Shown in pieces: positions 1 to 9,629 of a DNA stretch of 64,000 bases (position 1 is the first letter of the stretch; each line of letters starts with the position of its first letter). The position numbers and the translations under genes were made by a program. The notes under the pieces were generated by a model. The model did not search any database, was not told where the DNA came from, and saw nothing but the letters and a program-made list of their open reading frames with translations. This DNA comes from Saccopteryx bilineata. Lineage: Eukaryota > Chordata > Mammalia > Chiroptera > Emballonuridae. Where the stretch lies: the NCBI RefSeq assembly GCF_036850765.1, contig NC_089490.1, forward strand, positions 273,620,482 through 273,684,481, written 5' to 3'.

Positions 1-1497
1 AGGTGATTAAGTCATTAAAGAGATATTCGCATCTGAAAAGCTGCAGCCTGACCACTCCAGGAGGGATAAAGGCCCAACTCTGACTTTCTTCTCACCAGTC
101 ACCCTTTATACTGAAAGGTGATTAATCCATTTAACTCAACCCAGCCTTTTTTTTTTTTTTTTTAAGTAGAAAAGGAGGAACTAAAGCCAGGAAGCTTTTC
201 AAGAACAGCCTTTGAACAAAGTAGAATAACAAATGCCTCTTTCTTGGGGGTACCTTGTGAAGAGCAGGATTTCAATAGCCAAAGGCCACAAGCACTTCTG
301 TAAGTGGTCCAGGGTGGGAGCACAATGGTGACTTCGGATTTAGGGATTTGCCTATCAGATCATTAGCCTGATTAGTAATCCAATGCCTTTTGATGTGGAC
401 CTTCTTAGGCGCACCTTTTGTCTTTGCTAAATGAAGAGATGGCATTTTGTGTTGTGTTTTTTTCCCAGGTGACTCCTCTGGGCTTCCACAGAGGTAACAC
501 AAAGCTTTTGCACAAAGAAAGACTTCCTGGCTTTATCTCTCTGACACAAGAAATCCAATTTTTGAACTTTTTATCTTTGGAAGAGAGCAGTTTTGGGAAG
601 AAGAAAGAGGAAGAAGGAAATAGTGTTTTGTTTCATTTTGTTTTTAAGAAGTAAGTTATATTATGAGAATGAAAACACCTAACATGTCAATAAACCATGC
701 TGAGTTTGAAAGGTCACTGGTTTAACAAGATGACAATGACTAGCATGTAAATATTTATGAATGCACTAATATCCTTGAAAGTAAGGTGACATGTCACACA
801 GTATGTAAGTAAATGCTGAAAAGATGCATCACACTGCTCAGGCAGTGACTTTAGGGCTTTGTCCCCTCTATCCATTCCTTTTGCACCCCTTCCCCTGCAG
901 CAGAGCCCCACAGACTGGCTCTGCATTTGCTACTTAAGCAAACGCCATGATGAAACAGTGTGGATGCTTCTGTTAAGTCTGACCTAAATTTGAATTGATG
1001 CACACTATCCGTCGGATGCTCTCTGCCCAGTGCCCGTCAGTTGTTAGTGGACAAAGCTCAAAGTCTGCCCTTGATGCCAGACAGGAGCAAGGATAGGGCA
1101 AGGGTGTCAGTCCATGGGAAATACACTCAGAGCTGCCCTGCAAAACACTCCTGCAGACATAAATTCAGAAAAAAAAGCATATATCTCACATTCAGTTGTG
1201 TCTATATTCACTCCTGTTCAGGTAAACGTTCTTCCCCATACTTACAGACAACTATCAGTTGTCTGGTGTCATTATACAGCTCACATGTTCAATATTAACA
1301 TGCAATGCTTGAGCCATTTTTAATATGTGTGGCACATGGTACCAGGCGGTTTTGCACACAATAAATGTTTTATGCCACATTCTTCATAAGCACTATGTGT
1401 ACTAAGTACACAATCCTTGGGCTAAATGTCCAAATCCATGTGGTCCTTTCAGAGTCACAGATTGGATCTACTATGTATAGCTTCTACCCTGGGACCT
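1..1497. other. Unclassified non-coding sequence
   Basis: No coding region, RNA gene or clear interspersed repeat is recognised here. A homopolymer T run of roughly 19 bases lies near 146-164 and could be the tail of an undetected antisense retroposon. The open frames are short, overlap on both strands and have no recognisable domain. Confidence 0.5.
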
Positions 1498-2205
1498 TGT
1501 AAAGCCAGGAGCCAGGGCTACCATCACAGCAGCCTGGCCCATGCAGGTTCGCATTGGATTTGGACAGTCAGTAAAGAAACAAAGGAGCCAAAAACTGATG
1601 GGCTGTCATCTTTAATTCCAGCTTGCACCTGGCGGGCAAGTAAAACACACACTGGGCTCCAAAACCCACTCACATTCAGTGGTCACAAAGCTACTGACTT
1701 ATCCAAGTTTCCTAGAATCAAAGGTTTCTAGCTCACCAGACTTATTCATCTCTGTTTCCCATCTCCTTCCTTCTCCCTGAACAAACTCTGTACAAACTGG
1801 CTCCTCACTCAACACTCTGCCATCTTGGCTGCTTCTCCTGGCCTCCTCCATGTGGCCTTTCTCTGCTCTCTGCTCTGCTCTCTCCTCTAATGATAATCTC
1901 AGGAACCAAGAGAGCAAGATCTCGTTCTGCCCCCATTTTATAGTGTAGAAATCCAGACCTTTAATCCAATATACAAAATAGGGAAGTCTCTAATACAAAG
2001 TCACTTTCTGAGGCATGATAGGATTGTACCACCTCACATCAAAAAGGGTGGGAAAGGCTTAATCCCAAAACCAAGCCCCAGGCTACAAGGATTCTGCCTG
2101 CTCACAGCCCACAGAGACACACATTAATATCACCTGGGCAATGGCTTCCACGTAGGTAGTGCCATCTTTAACAAAGTGAGCATAATATATTTTATCTGCC
2201 CAAAA
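1498..2205 (-). mobile_element. Solo LTR of an endogenous retrovirus-like element (copy 1)
   Basis: This block begins TGTAAAGCC and ends CTGCCCAAAA on the + strand. It is flanked by the 5-bp direct repeat GACCT at 1493-1497 and 2206-2210, the mark of an LTR insertion. It shares long blocks of similarity with 3751-4320, including the tract CTAGAATCAAAGGTTTCTA near 1711 and TTTATCTGCCC at the end. On the minus strand a TATA-like CTATAAAATG lies near 1935-1945 and an AATTAAA polyadenylation-like motif near 1612, in the right order for a minus-strand LTR. The terminal CA seems mutated to AA. A private target duplication around one LTR means the provirus interior was lost by LTR-LTR recombination. 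A 5-bp duplication fits several ERV classes, so the class is not assigned. Confidence 0.6.
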
Positions 2206-2242
2206 GACCTCGTAACCACCTATGCTACTTCCAGGGTCTGGT

Positions 2243-2560
2243 CTATCTTCCTTGATGAGCCAACACTGCTAGAAGCTGCTGAGGAGCAGCAGTAACTAAC
2301 ACTGCGCTATTGCTACTTCTTTTAATTTGATAGATCAATTCCGCCTTTTGAACAGGTATACTGAGAATTTCATGGCAGCATAAACAGTCTCCAAACAGCA
2401 GAAAAGGAAACCCCTTAGGAAGATGCTCCACAGCCTCTGGAAGAAAGTTCTCCCAGAAATAAGAATGGATCTCACTCCTGGTAAGTTGCTCCACTGTCCA
2501 CATCTGTGCTCCAATCTCCCAGAAGCTTTTCCCAATATGGTCCAGGGTCTTAAAAAAAAA
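2243..2560 (-). other. Open frame of about 100 codons next to the solo LTR, function unknown
   Basis: A minus-strand frame stays open for about 100 codons, ending about 35 bp from the solo LTR, and is cut at its other end by the SINE at 2617-3005. The predicted peptide has aromatic and acidic stretches such as WENFLPEAVEHLPKGFPFLL. I do not recognise a family. It could be a relic of a retroviral interior or an older processed gene, or chance. Its apparent extension through 2561-2713 is SINE sequence and should be ignored. Confidence 0.2.
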
Positions 2561-2616
2561 TGTAGTCAGAATGGTCACTGTGTTTGTTTTTCTACCTTCC
2601 TTCACATTTTTCTTTT

Positions 2617-3005
2617 CTTTCTTTCTTTTTTTTTTTTTTTGTGTGTGTATTTTTCTGAAGTTGGGAACAGAGGCAGTTGGACAGACTTCTGCATGCACCC
2701 GACTGGGATCCACCTGGCACGCCCACCAGGGGGCAATGCTTTACCCATCTGGGGCATCACTCAGTTGCAACCAGAGCCATTCTAGTGCCTGAGGCAGAGG
2801 CCACAGAGCCATCCTCAGTGCCCGGGCCAACTTTGCTCCAGTGGAGCCTTGGCTGTGGGAGGGGAAGAGAGAGACAGAGAGGAAGGAGAGGGGGAGGGAT
2901 GGAGAAGCAGATGGGCGCTTCTCCTGTGTGCCCTGGCCGGGAATCGAATCCGGGACTCCTGCACGCCAGGCCGACATTCTACCACTGAGCCAACTGGCCA
3001 GGGCC
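2617..3005 (-). mobile_element. Long tRNA-derived bat SINE (family A), antisense
   Basis: Read on the minus strand this begins GGGCCCTGGCCAGTTGGCTC and continues with a tRNA-like A box (TGGCTCAGTGGTAGAATG) and B box (GGATTCGATTCC). A conserved CAGGAGAAGCGCCCATCTGC block, a pyrimidine tract and a GC-rich 3' domain follow. The tail is the T-rich tract at 2617-2641. Target duplications CATTTTTCTTTT (2605-2616) and CATTTTTCTATT (3006-3017) differ at one position. Open frames through it, such as a CALAGNR peptide, are repeat-derived and not genes. A CTCF-like core lies at 2723-2736. Confidence 0.88.
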
Positions 3006-3017
3006 CATTTTTCTATT

Positions 3018-3750
3018 TTTATTTCATCCTCTTCTTTCCTTCTTTTCTTCTCTCCTGTCTCCCTCCTTTCCTTTTTTCCTTCTTTTTCTTTAGTGATTTT
3101 ATTTTATAAATTTATTATTTTTTCCACTTGACATTTGGCCAGCCAGCCCATATCCAACCATACAAGACTGTCTTCATTTTACTTAGTTAGACTAATCAAG
3201 GCTGCTCAGCCATGTCGAGGTGTACTCGTGGCCATGTGAGCACTCACACTGTTTTTGGTGGGTTGAATAACATGGACATCATCATTAGACATTTTCACTT
3301 TCTCTACCTGTTTTCTCATGTTCCCTCACACTTGAATCCCCTTTCTTCTTCTCCATTATCTGTGCTAGGCAGGGCAACTGAAGTCCTAACTATCATTTCA
3401 TCATCTGAGAGTTTGAACTCTAGATATAATTAATTTCTTTTTTTAAATAATTAATTCCATAAGAGATTTGCCCCAACAAACATTATAGAGAACCTCTCAT
3501 GATCCAGTCAGGAAATAGGATCTAGAGATAAAAAGCAAACAAACAAAAACCCACCATTTCTACCCCAGAGTCTCAGGGTCTAGTAAAAGAGATAGGAAGG
3601 AGCATCTATTGGGGCAGGAGGAGGCTAATCCAGGGTTTCCTCTAACACAAGCCAGATGAGAGTTGAGAGATCCCCCGTGTGGGAAAGGTGTTCCTGGGTC
3701 TGACCTATTAAATTAGTAAAATTTTGTAGATGTATCATAGTTGGAGAGTG
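3018..3750. other. Pyrimidine-rich and unclassified sequence between SINE and LTR
   Basis: The first 100 bases are a C/T-rich tract. The rest shows no recognised repeat or gene. It lies between two same-strand LTRs but has no primer-binding site next to 3751 and no retroviral coding motif that I can see. Confidence 0.4.
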
Positions 3751-4320
3751 TGTAGCCAGTATCCGTGGCTGGCATCAAAGCCGCCTGGTCAACACAGGTT
3801 CAGGTTTGATTCGAATAGATGATAAAGAGGCAACAGAGCTGAAAACTGGGGGTCCATCTTCCTTATTCTATCTCGTACCCAGCAGGCGAGAAACCCACAC
3901 AGTGGGAAATACTTCCCTTTCCATTCAGGGCTCTCAAAGCCACTGACTCATCCGAGTTTTCCTAGAATCGAAGGTTTCTACCTCGTCAGTCTTATTCACT
4001 TCTGTTCCCCTTCTTCTTCTCCTCCACTAACTGGCTTCTCCTTCTCCTAATCTGCCATTTTGGCTGCCTCCTCCATGTGGCTCTTCCTAGAATGTAATCA
4101 CTCTCCCCTGGAACAGCGTGATCTCTCTGCCAAATGGCCTCCTAGCTTCTTCTTTTAAAACCTTTTGGCACAAAAACCCTCCCCCAACACGTATTAGCAT
4201 AACCACGCCCCTTCCAAGCAAGAAGGGCATTTAATGTTATCACCTAGGTGAAGGCCATCCACGTGGGCAGCATCATCTTTAACTGTAAGACGGAGAAAAA
4301 ATAACTTTATCTGCCCAACA
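3751..4320 (-). mobile_element. Second LTR of the same family (copy 2)
   Basis: This 570-bp block starts TGTAGCCAG and ends GCCCAACA on the + strand, giving TG...CA ends on the minus strand. It is related to copy 1 at 1498-2205 in the same orientation but diverges strongly in the middle, where copy 1 has an extra segment of about 140 bp. The minus strand carries a TTTTAAAA TATA-like box near 4155-4165. Flanking bases (GAGTG at 3746-3750, GAAAG at 4321-4325) give only a poor 5-bp match, so the borders are less certain than for copy 1. It is probably an independent solo LTR. Confidence 0.5.
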
Positions 4321-4911
4321 GAAAGCTACAATTAGTTTGACTATATGCTTATAATGATAGTTGTTGAAACCATGAAAGTTACATGATACACTTTCTCTTT
4401 ACCCTTCCTCTCTTCCTAAATGAGCTTTATAAAATGGAGGACAAATGTCAATTAAATAATATTGCATGTTAAAGATATTTGACGGCACAAACATTCAAAG
4501 AAATATAGGAACAGATATACAATTGGACACCTCTTTCCTGAATTATATTAATATGCATTCCCTTTTAGAGGATTAGATATGGCATTCTTTCAAAATTCAC
4601 CTTTATTCTTTCCATTTTCATATTAAATCCACAAGAAAAGAAAGCAAAAATACTAAATGGTGAAAAGCAACATTATTCTATTGAATATTTTTTCTTTTCA
4701 ACCAGAAGAGTATAAAATTTCCTATTGCCCACAAACTCATATATTTCTTTATTTTTCTGGATCACTAAATTAAAATCTACACAAAGTAAGTTATTTATTA
4801 CGTCGTCCTCAACATTCAAATATACTTTTGTCTCAATTACCTTTAGTTGACAGTTTTTAAGTATGATCCAAGATGCGTTTTTAATATACCCTAAAGGTGC
4901 ATCTCTCTCTC

Positions 4912-4979
<68 letters not shown>

Positions 4980-5690
4980 GCACTCATGCATAAACGCATA
5001 CATGAAACAGAAATGTTGTATTAGTTAAGAGATTTCTCCACCATCTAAAGCACCCAGTGTGGTATGTGAAATACATCCTGATAAGGCTGTTACATGTAAA
5101 TAAAATGTTTGAGAAGTAGTGATGTTCCAAACCCTTTCCAGTCTTTCTTTCAGTAAGATGCCTGCCTTCCTTGCAAAATATGGGAGAGATGGGCAGTGGT
5201 ATCCTGACTAGGGAACCAGGAGGGTGCCCAGGTCAATATCTCCATGGAGAGAACCTACAACTTACTCACTGGGCTAGTGGAGCATCACACCTGTCTGTAT
5301 ATTAACACATACTACTCTTCAGCATCAGAATCCATTTGGCATATAAGCATCATTGCTGTCAAAAAATTCAGATTCTCTTTGGCCGGTAGCTCACATGTCA
5401 TGATCAAGCAGGTTTTCCTAACTACACTTGCCATCTGATTACTTGACTGTTTGAGTTGGAGACATGTTGAAAAATACCAGATTTTTGCCTGTGTTTTGCA
5501 TGTGCCTAATTTTCCTTTAACCTAATTACTAATCTAGGGAGGAAGTTTCTTTTGGAAGTTAGCTGAGAGCTTAGACAGGAATGTTATTTTTCTGACTGAC
5601 ATTCTTCACACAGCATGTGAGTTAGATGGAGAACTTTGTAGCTGTGGACACTCTGTAGTTTAATCAAAGAAACTTTACATTTCTTCTGTC
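4321..5690. other. Unclassified sequence with one microsatellite
   Basis: Apart from the CT/CA microsatellite (4897-4981) no gene or repeat is recognised. Open frames are short and isolated. Confidence 0.4.
4897..4981. repeat. Compound microsatellite (CT)n-(CA)n
   Basis: Imperfect CTCTTT units pass into a pure CT run and then directly into about 16 CA repeats, ending with CACGCACGCAC. The minus-strand frame through it, giving alternating Val-Cys and Arg-Glu, is an artefact of the repeat. Confidence 0.95.
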
Positions 5691-5704
5691 TTTACTTTTT
5701 TGAC

Positions 5705-5925
5705 TTACTGTCAGGCAGTTTTCTGAGCACATAGTAACTACTTGGTACTGTGCTTAAATATGCTGTGACTTTTCTCAATTCACTTGATGATAATGGAATC
5801 ACAATTAAGATTTATCTTGGCATCTGACCTAGTATAAATATATCCCCCAAGGAGACAGTGAGGTACAGTAAAATTCACACTTGGCCAGCTAGTGACCAGT
5901 GACCAAAGCCACTATTATTTCTTTG
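5705..5925. repeat. Possible MIR/L2-like relic
   Basis: Weak resemblance to an ancient SINE core: a phrase like TTCTGAGCACATAGTA, then GAGACAGTGAGGTACAG and CTTGGCCAGCTAGTGACC, in the order expected for MIR. Divergence is high, so the family is tentative. Confidence 0.3.
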
Positions 5926-6110
5926 CCCACAGCCTAAGGCCTAGCATGTATTTTTTTCATTTTTCTTAAATTATGGCCATTTTCTTGGGACATGGATTCT
6001 AAAACACATTGTAAAATTTAAAATGTCATATTGTGAGGCAGACATCAAATTATTGCAAAGTTAGCTTAACTCAGTGTGGTCACTGAGTTATCAAATTATG
6101 GTTTGTTGCG

Positions 6111-6135
6111 TTTTTTTTTTTTTTTTTTTTTTTTT
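6111..6135. repeat. Homopolymer T run
   Basis: About 25 consecutive T bases lie just 5' of an AG at 6138-6139. The run could serve as a polypyrimidine tract for the possible exon that follows, or be the reverse-complemented poly(A) tail of a retroposon. Confidence 0.9.
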
Positions 6136-6139
6136 ATAG

Positions 6140-6252
6140 CTATCCACAGCGCATAACCACACCATCAGGGTGTGGGACAATGACAATCTGTCTTTGATCA
6201 CATCCTGCCAAATGTGTGAACTTTTGTTTGTAGCCATTCTTCTCAACCTCAG
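6140..6252 (+). other. Possible exon or gene relic with a WD40-like motif
   Basis: The 113-nt segment has a strong acceptor context (long T run then ATAG) and a good donor (CTCAG then GTAAAT). It is open in the frame starting at 6140 and encodes LSTAHNHTIRVWDNDNLSLI near its start. The HTIRVWD heptad matches the end of a WD40 repeat. The second half, including FVAILLNL, is less WD40-like. It ends two bases into a codon, the phase needed to join the possible exon at 26942. I do not recognise the protein. It may be a lone exon of a gene with large introns, an exon relic or coincidence. Confidence 0.25.
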
Positions 6253-6259
6253 GTAAATC

Positions 6260-7274
6260 ACATAGATTGTGTTGGTGGCTATGATGCCTTGTTCCTTTCA
6301 TGTACAGCTGGGTGATATTTATGGGCCAATCTTAGTTTTAATAGAATATTGCCTATGGCAGACTTTATTTGAGAGCCGGTACCATTAAACATCTCTGGCT
6401 GTATAGACACAGGAATAGTTTTGTGGCTCCAGAGAGCATGTATAATTTTACCAAATGAAACTTATGTTCAGAAAACATGAAACAAGTGAGAGTGGGTGCT
6501 GCTGTCACTGGTGGGGGTAGAATTCCATGGCCCTCAGCTCCTCCACCACCAGACACGTTCTTTTCCAGATGAGCTCAGACATGGCATCCCTTCCCCAGCT
6601 GGGGAGAGGGGTGATGAGGTGCCCAAATGACTACCTTTGCTGGATGTTCCATGTTTTATTGTTTCACTAAGAAATGAAGAAAGAGCATTGGGTTTTTCAA
6701 ATTTGTTTTATGTTTTTTTTTTCTTTTCATTTGGACTTTTAAAAGACATATGTATATTTGCAATTGTGAAAGGTTATCTATCTGTTGATAGGGAGATAAT
6801 TCTGTTTCTCGTAATTACTCCACAATATGAGTGTTTGAAGGTGCTATCAACTCTATTTCCGAAATTTTAGATTTATTTCAAGATAACAAGAAGACAGCTG
6901 TAGATTTTTTGTGGATCTATGTCATGGTGATTTTGGAATGAGAAACTAATGTTAAAGCTGGTGCTATGATCCAGAAATAAAAACATTAAGCAGCTGCCCA
7001 AGGGAAACTTTCAGCTGAGCTGACTTTCCTGGTCAGTGTTATCAGGATGGGGGTTGGGGACCTTAATGCCAGAGCCAGATGGACCTACCTACTCATTCTA
7101 GTAGATCTTGAGTTGCAAGAAATTCATTAGTGTTTGGAAAGACACTCCCTCCTCTCAAATTATTAAACATGAAGCTGAAATAATGTTTTATTTTCATTTG
7201 CCATAGCTCTGGAATTCTTAATACATTATTGTACTTTTAACCAGTCACACTGCTTAGAATTGTTACAGGTAGAG
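6260..7274. other. Unclassified non-coding sequence
   Basis: No recognised gene or repeat. Composition is AT-rich in 6690-6900 and the frames are short. Confidence 0.35.
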
Positions 7275-8370
7275 CAGGCGTAAGCAAACTCTGGCCCTCC
7301 GGCCAGGTCCTGTCTGACACCTGTTTTGTAAACAAAGTTTTGCTGGGACACAGTCAGGCCCAGCTATTATGTATTTCTTGAGGCTGCATTTGTGTTAAAA
7401 GGATACCAGAGCTGAATAGTTGTGACAGCGACCACATGCCCAACAACATTCAAAATAATAATACTCTAACCCAGTGGTTCTCAAAGTGTGTGCCAGGGCG
7501 CACTGGTGTACCCTAGAAGATTTCCAGATGTGCCCTATGGCATTCTAGAAAAATGTGTGCCTATTGGGGACCAAAAAACCAACAGTTTTTGGAATTTAGA
7601 TTTTTGGGGGACAGAGGTGTGGGGAATTGGCTGTAAACTGACAGTCTGCCCAACCCCCCACCTCACTTGCCTGATTAGGTTGCAAAAGGCTGTTAAGCTG
7701 TGGTGCTGGATTGTTTACACTACCCCCCATGTTCCCAGGAAAGACTACTTAAGGTCTAGTTTCTTCTATCCTTTGTTTGGTATAAAGTTAAGATGATATG
7801 TATGGTGGGGGTTTTCTGCCTTCAACACAATTAAGAGTAAAAAGAGAGGAATTCTTCAATGTATTGATGAGAAAATGAGAGTTTGTCTTTCATATATATG
7901 CCGGACATTGAAGAAATTGCTAAGACATATCAGGCTCATGCTTCTCATAAACACAAGAATGAAAAAACTTAACACATTCGTGCAGGGACCTGCTAAATTT
8001 ACTAAATCTTACTAAGAATATATCTATATATATAAAAAGATAATTTTTTTGTCATTTTTATATTTTTTAACCCCTCTTTTTTTTACAAATTCTAAAAAGC
8101 ATAACTCAAAAAATGTAACATAAAAATGTTTTTTAATGTCAGAATAAATTTAATTTTGTCGTATTTATTTTATTTAATTACCATAAAAGCACTCTTGGAT
8201 TTTATATTTTTTATTTAATATTTGACTTAAGTATTATGACATATTTCTCAGAAATTTGTATATAGTGCACCTACAATTATTTGTAGGATTTAAATGCGCC
8301 TCATCTTCAAAAAGTTTGAGAACCACTGCTGTCTAACCCTTCACAGGAAAAGCTTGCTGACTTTTGTTTT
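7275..8370. mobile_element. Old hAT-Charlie type non-autonomous element, split by a second hAT
   Basis: The left part (7275-7464) begins CAGGCGTAAGCAAACTCTGG and includes GTTTTGCTGGGACACAG and GAATAGTTGTGACAGCGACC. The right part (8340-8365) reads TTCACAGGAAAAGCTTGCTGAC. Together they match the common mammalian hAT-Charlie elements whose ends read roughly CAGGGGTTGGCAAAC and its complement. The middle is occupied by the nested element at 7473-8331. A shared AGGT at both outer borders is too short to call a target duplication. Coordinates are approximate to about 10 bp. Confidence 0.6.
7473..8331. mobile_element. Nested hAT-type DNA element of about 860 bp
   Basis: The left end AGTGGTTCTCAAAGTGTG is the inverted match of the right end near 8312-8327 (AAGTTTGAGAACCACT). 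The octamer TCTAACCC occurs at both borders (7465-7472 and 8332-8339), which fits an 8-bp hAT target duplication with a 3-base oddity (CTG) at the right terminus. The interior is very AT-rich. Near 7865-7965 an eroded + strand frame reads like ...DEKMRVCLS..., resembling a piece of a ZBED/FAM200-type transposase. It is likely a deletion derivative of an autonomous element. It was inserted after, and inside, the Charlie element. Confidence 0.6.
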
Positions 8371-8734
8371 AGGTCAGATCAAATCAAACTTACTTATGCA
8401 CATTTTGCACAATTTAGATCTAGAGTTGTTAAGTAATTTCATTCTCACCTTCTGATAGCACAGGTAGATTTTTCTTATTGGGGAGCTGTACCTTAATAAA
8501 ATAGACAGCATAGATTCATTTGTTGTAACATTACTCATCTTACATAGTAGGATTTATCCATGATGCTGAGCATAGCTACACCCAGCTCATTTTTGCTGGT
8601 GTATGGAATGCATGAATGAATAAAGTTCAACCTGTTGATTTATCTTACTGTTTATGAAATAGGGTCATTTATGGTTTGGGACATTCAAATGATGCTACCA
8701 TGGACATCTCTGCACAGGTCTTAAAGTATGCATT

Positions 8735-9185
8735 TGTATACCTTGTATTAATTAGCCATAGCTAGCTAAAAAATATCCCTAAACTTTTCAACTCAAAACA
8801 ACAATTTTTGACTTTCTCACTATTTCTGTGGATCAAGGATCTGGGGAAGACATAGCTAGATGAGTCTGGCTCAAGGTCTGTCATGGGGTTGCCTTAAAGC
8901 TTTTGAGTGGTTGGCCGAGGTTGCAGCCTCATCTAAACTGGAGGAGAATCCCTTTTCAATCCCAGGCACAGGCTATTCATAGGACTCAGGTCCTCTCAGG
9001 CTCTTGCTCTGAACTTGAGCTCCTGACTGTATGGGCCTTTTTCTATGCTGCTGAGTGCCCTTATGTTCTGATAGAAGGAGAGATAGAGACACAAAAAGAC
9101 AGACACAACAAAGGGGAAGCCACAGTTTTTTGAGAGTAGTCCACACTCAAGTGGCTACAAATGAACCTCTACTTCTTAAAAAGAG
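8735..9185 (-). mobile_element. MaLR (MLT1-like) LTR, antisense
   Basis: On the minus strand the 3' part reads like the end of MLT1 LTRs: an ACAGAAATAGTGAGAAAG block, then TTGTTGTTTTGAG, GTTTAGGGATATTTTTT and a terminal TAATTAATACAA. The remainder, to about 9185, is less certain. No coding remnant is seen. Class follows from resemblance to the known MaLR 3' end only. Confidence 0.5.
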
Positions 9186-9477
9186 GTGTGTCAAAGAATT
9201 TGTGAACATTATGTTAAACCACATTATTTCAAATAAAATTGCTGGCTTCCAGCATCTTCATAGGTTCATTTTTATTTGTTTAGGGGGTTATGCAAGAGTT
9301 TTCCAAGATGACTGTTGTAACTCATACCTTCCACCAGCTTTAGGAGATCAGAGTAATACCAAACCATCCATATTTTCTAATGTCAGTCCTTTAGATGTAA
9401 CTATTCTGCAAACCAAAAACTGACAATGGGAAGAAAATGACAAGTAATGTGTACCGAACTTCTACTAACTACCAACA

Positions 9478-9628
9478 TATCTAATTATATTAGGAGATAT
9501 TATTGCCTTAGTGTATAGACGAGCTCAGGATGGTTAGGTAATCTGTCTAAGTCTACTCAACCAGCAGCAGAACCTGGAGCTAGAACCAGATCGTTCGAAC
9601 ATTTATGCTAAGACCTTTGTCCTGCACC
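9478..9628. repeat. MIR-like ancient SINE relic
   Basis: The order of phrases matches a MIR core: AGATATTATTGCC, AGTGTATAGACGAGCTCAGG, GGTTAGGTAATCTGTC and CAGCAGCAGAACCTGGAGC. High divergence is expected for the family. Confidence 0.5.
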
Positions 9629-9629
9629 A

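Noticed and set aside
1498..4320. A short endogenous provirus with two LTRs
   Set aside because: Copy 1 has its own 5-bp target duplication, the copies differ strongly, and no provirus interior is recognised between them.
4673..4999. 108-codon minus-strand frame with Val-Cys and Arg-Glu runs
   Set aside because: Translation of the CT/CA microsatellite and flanks.
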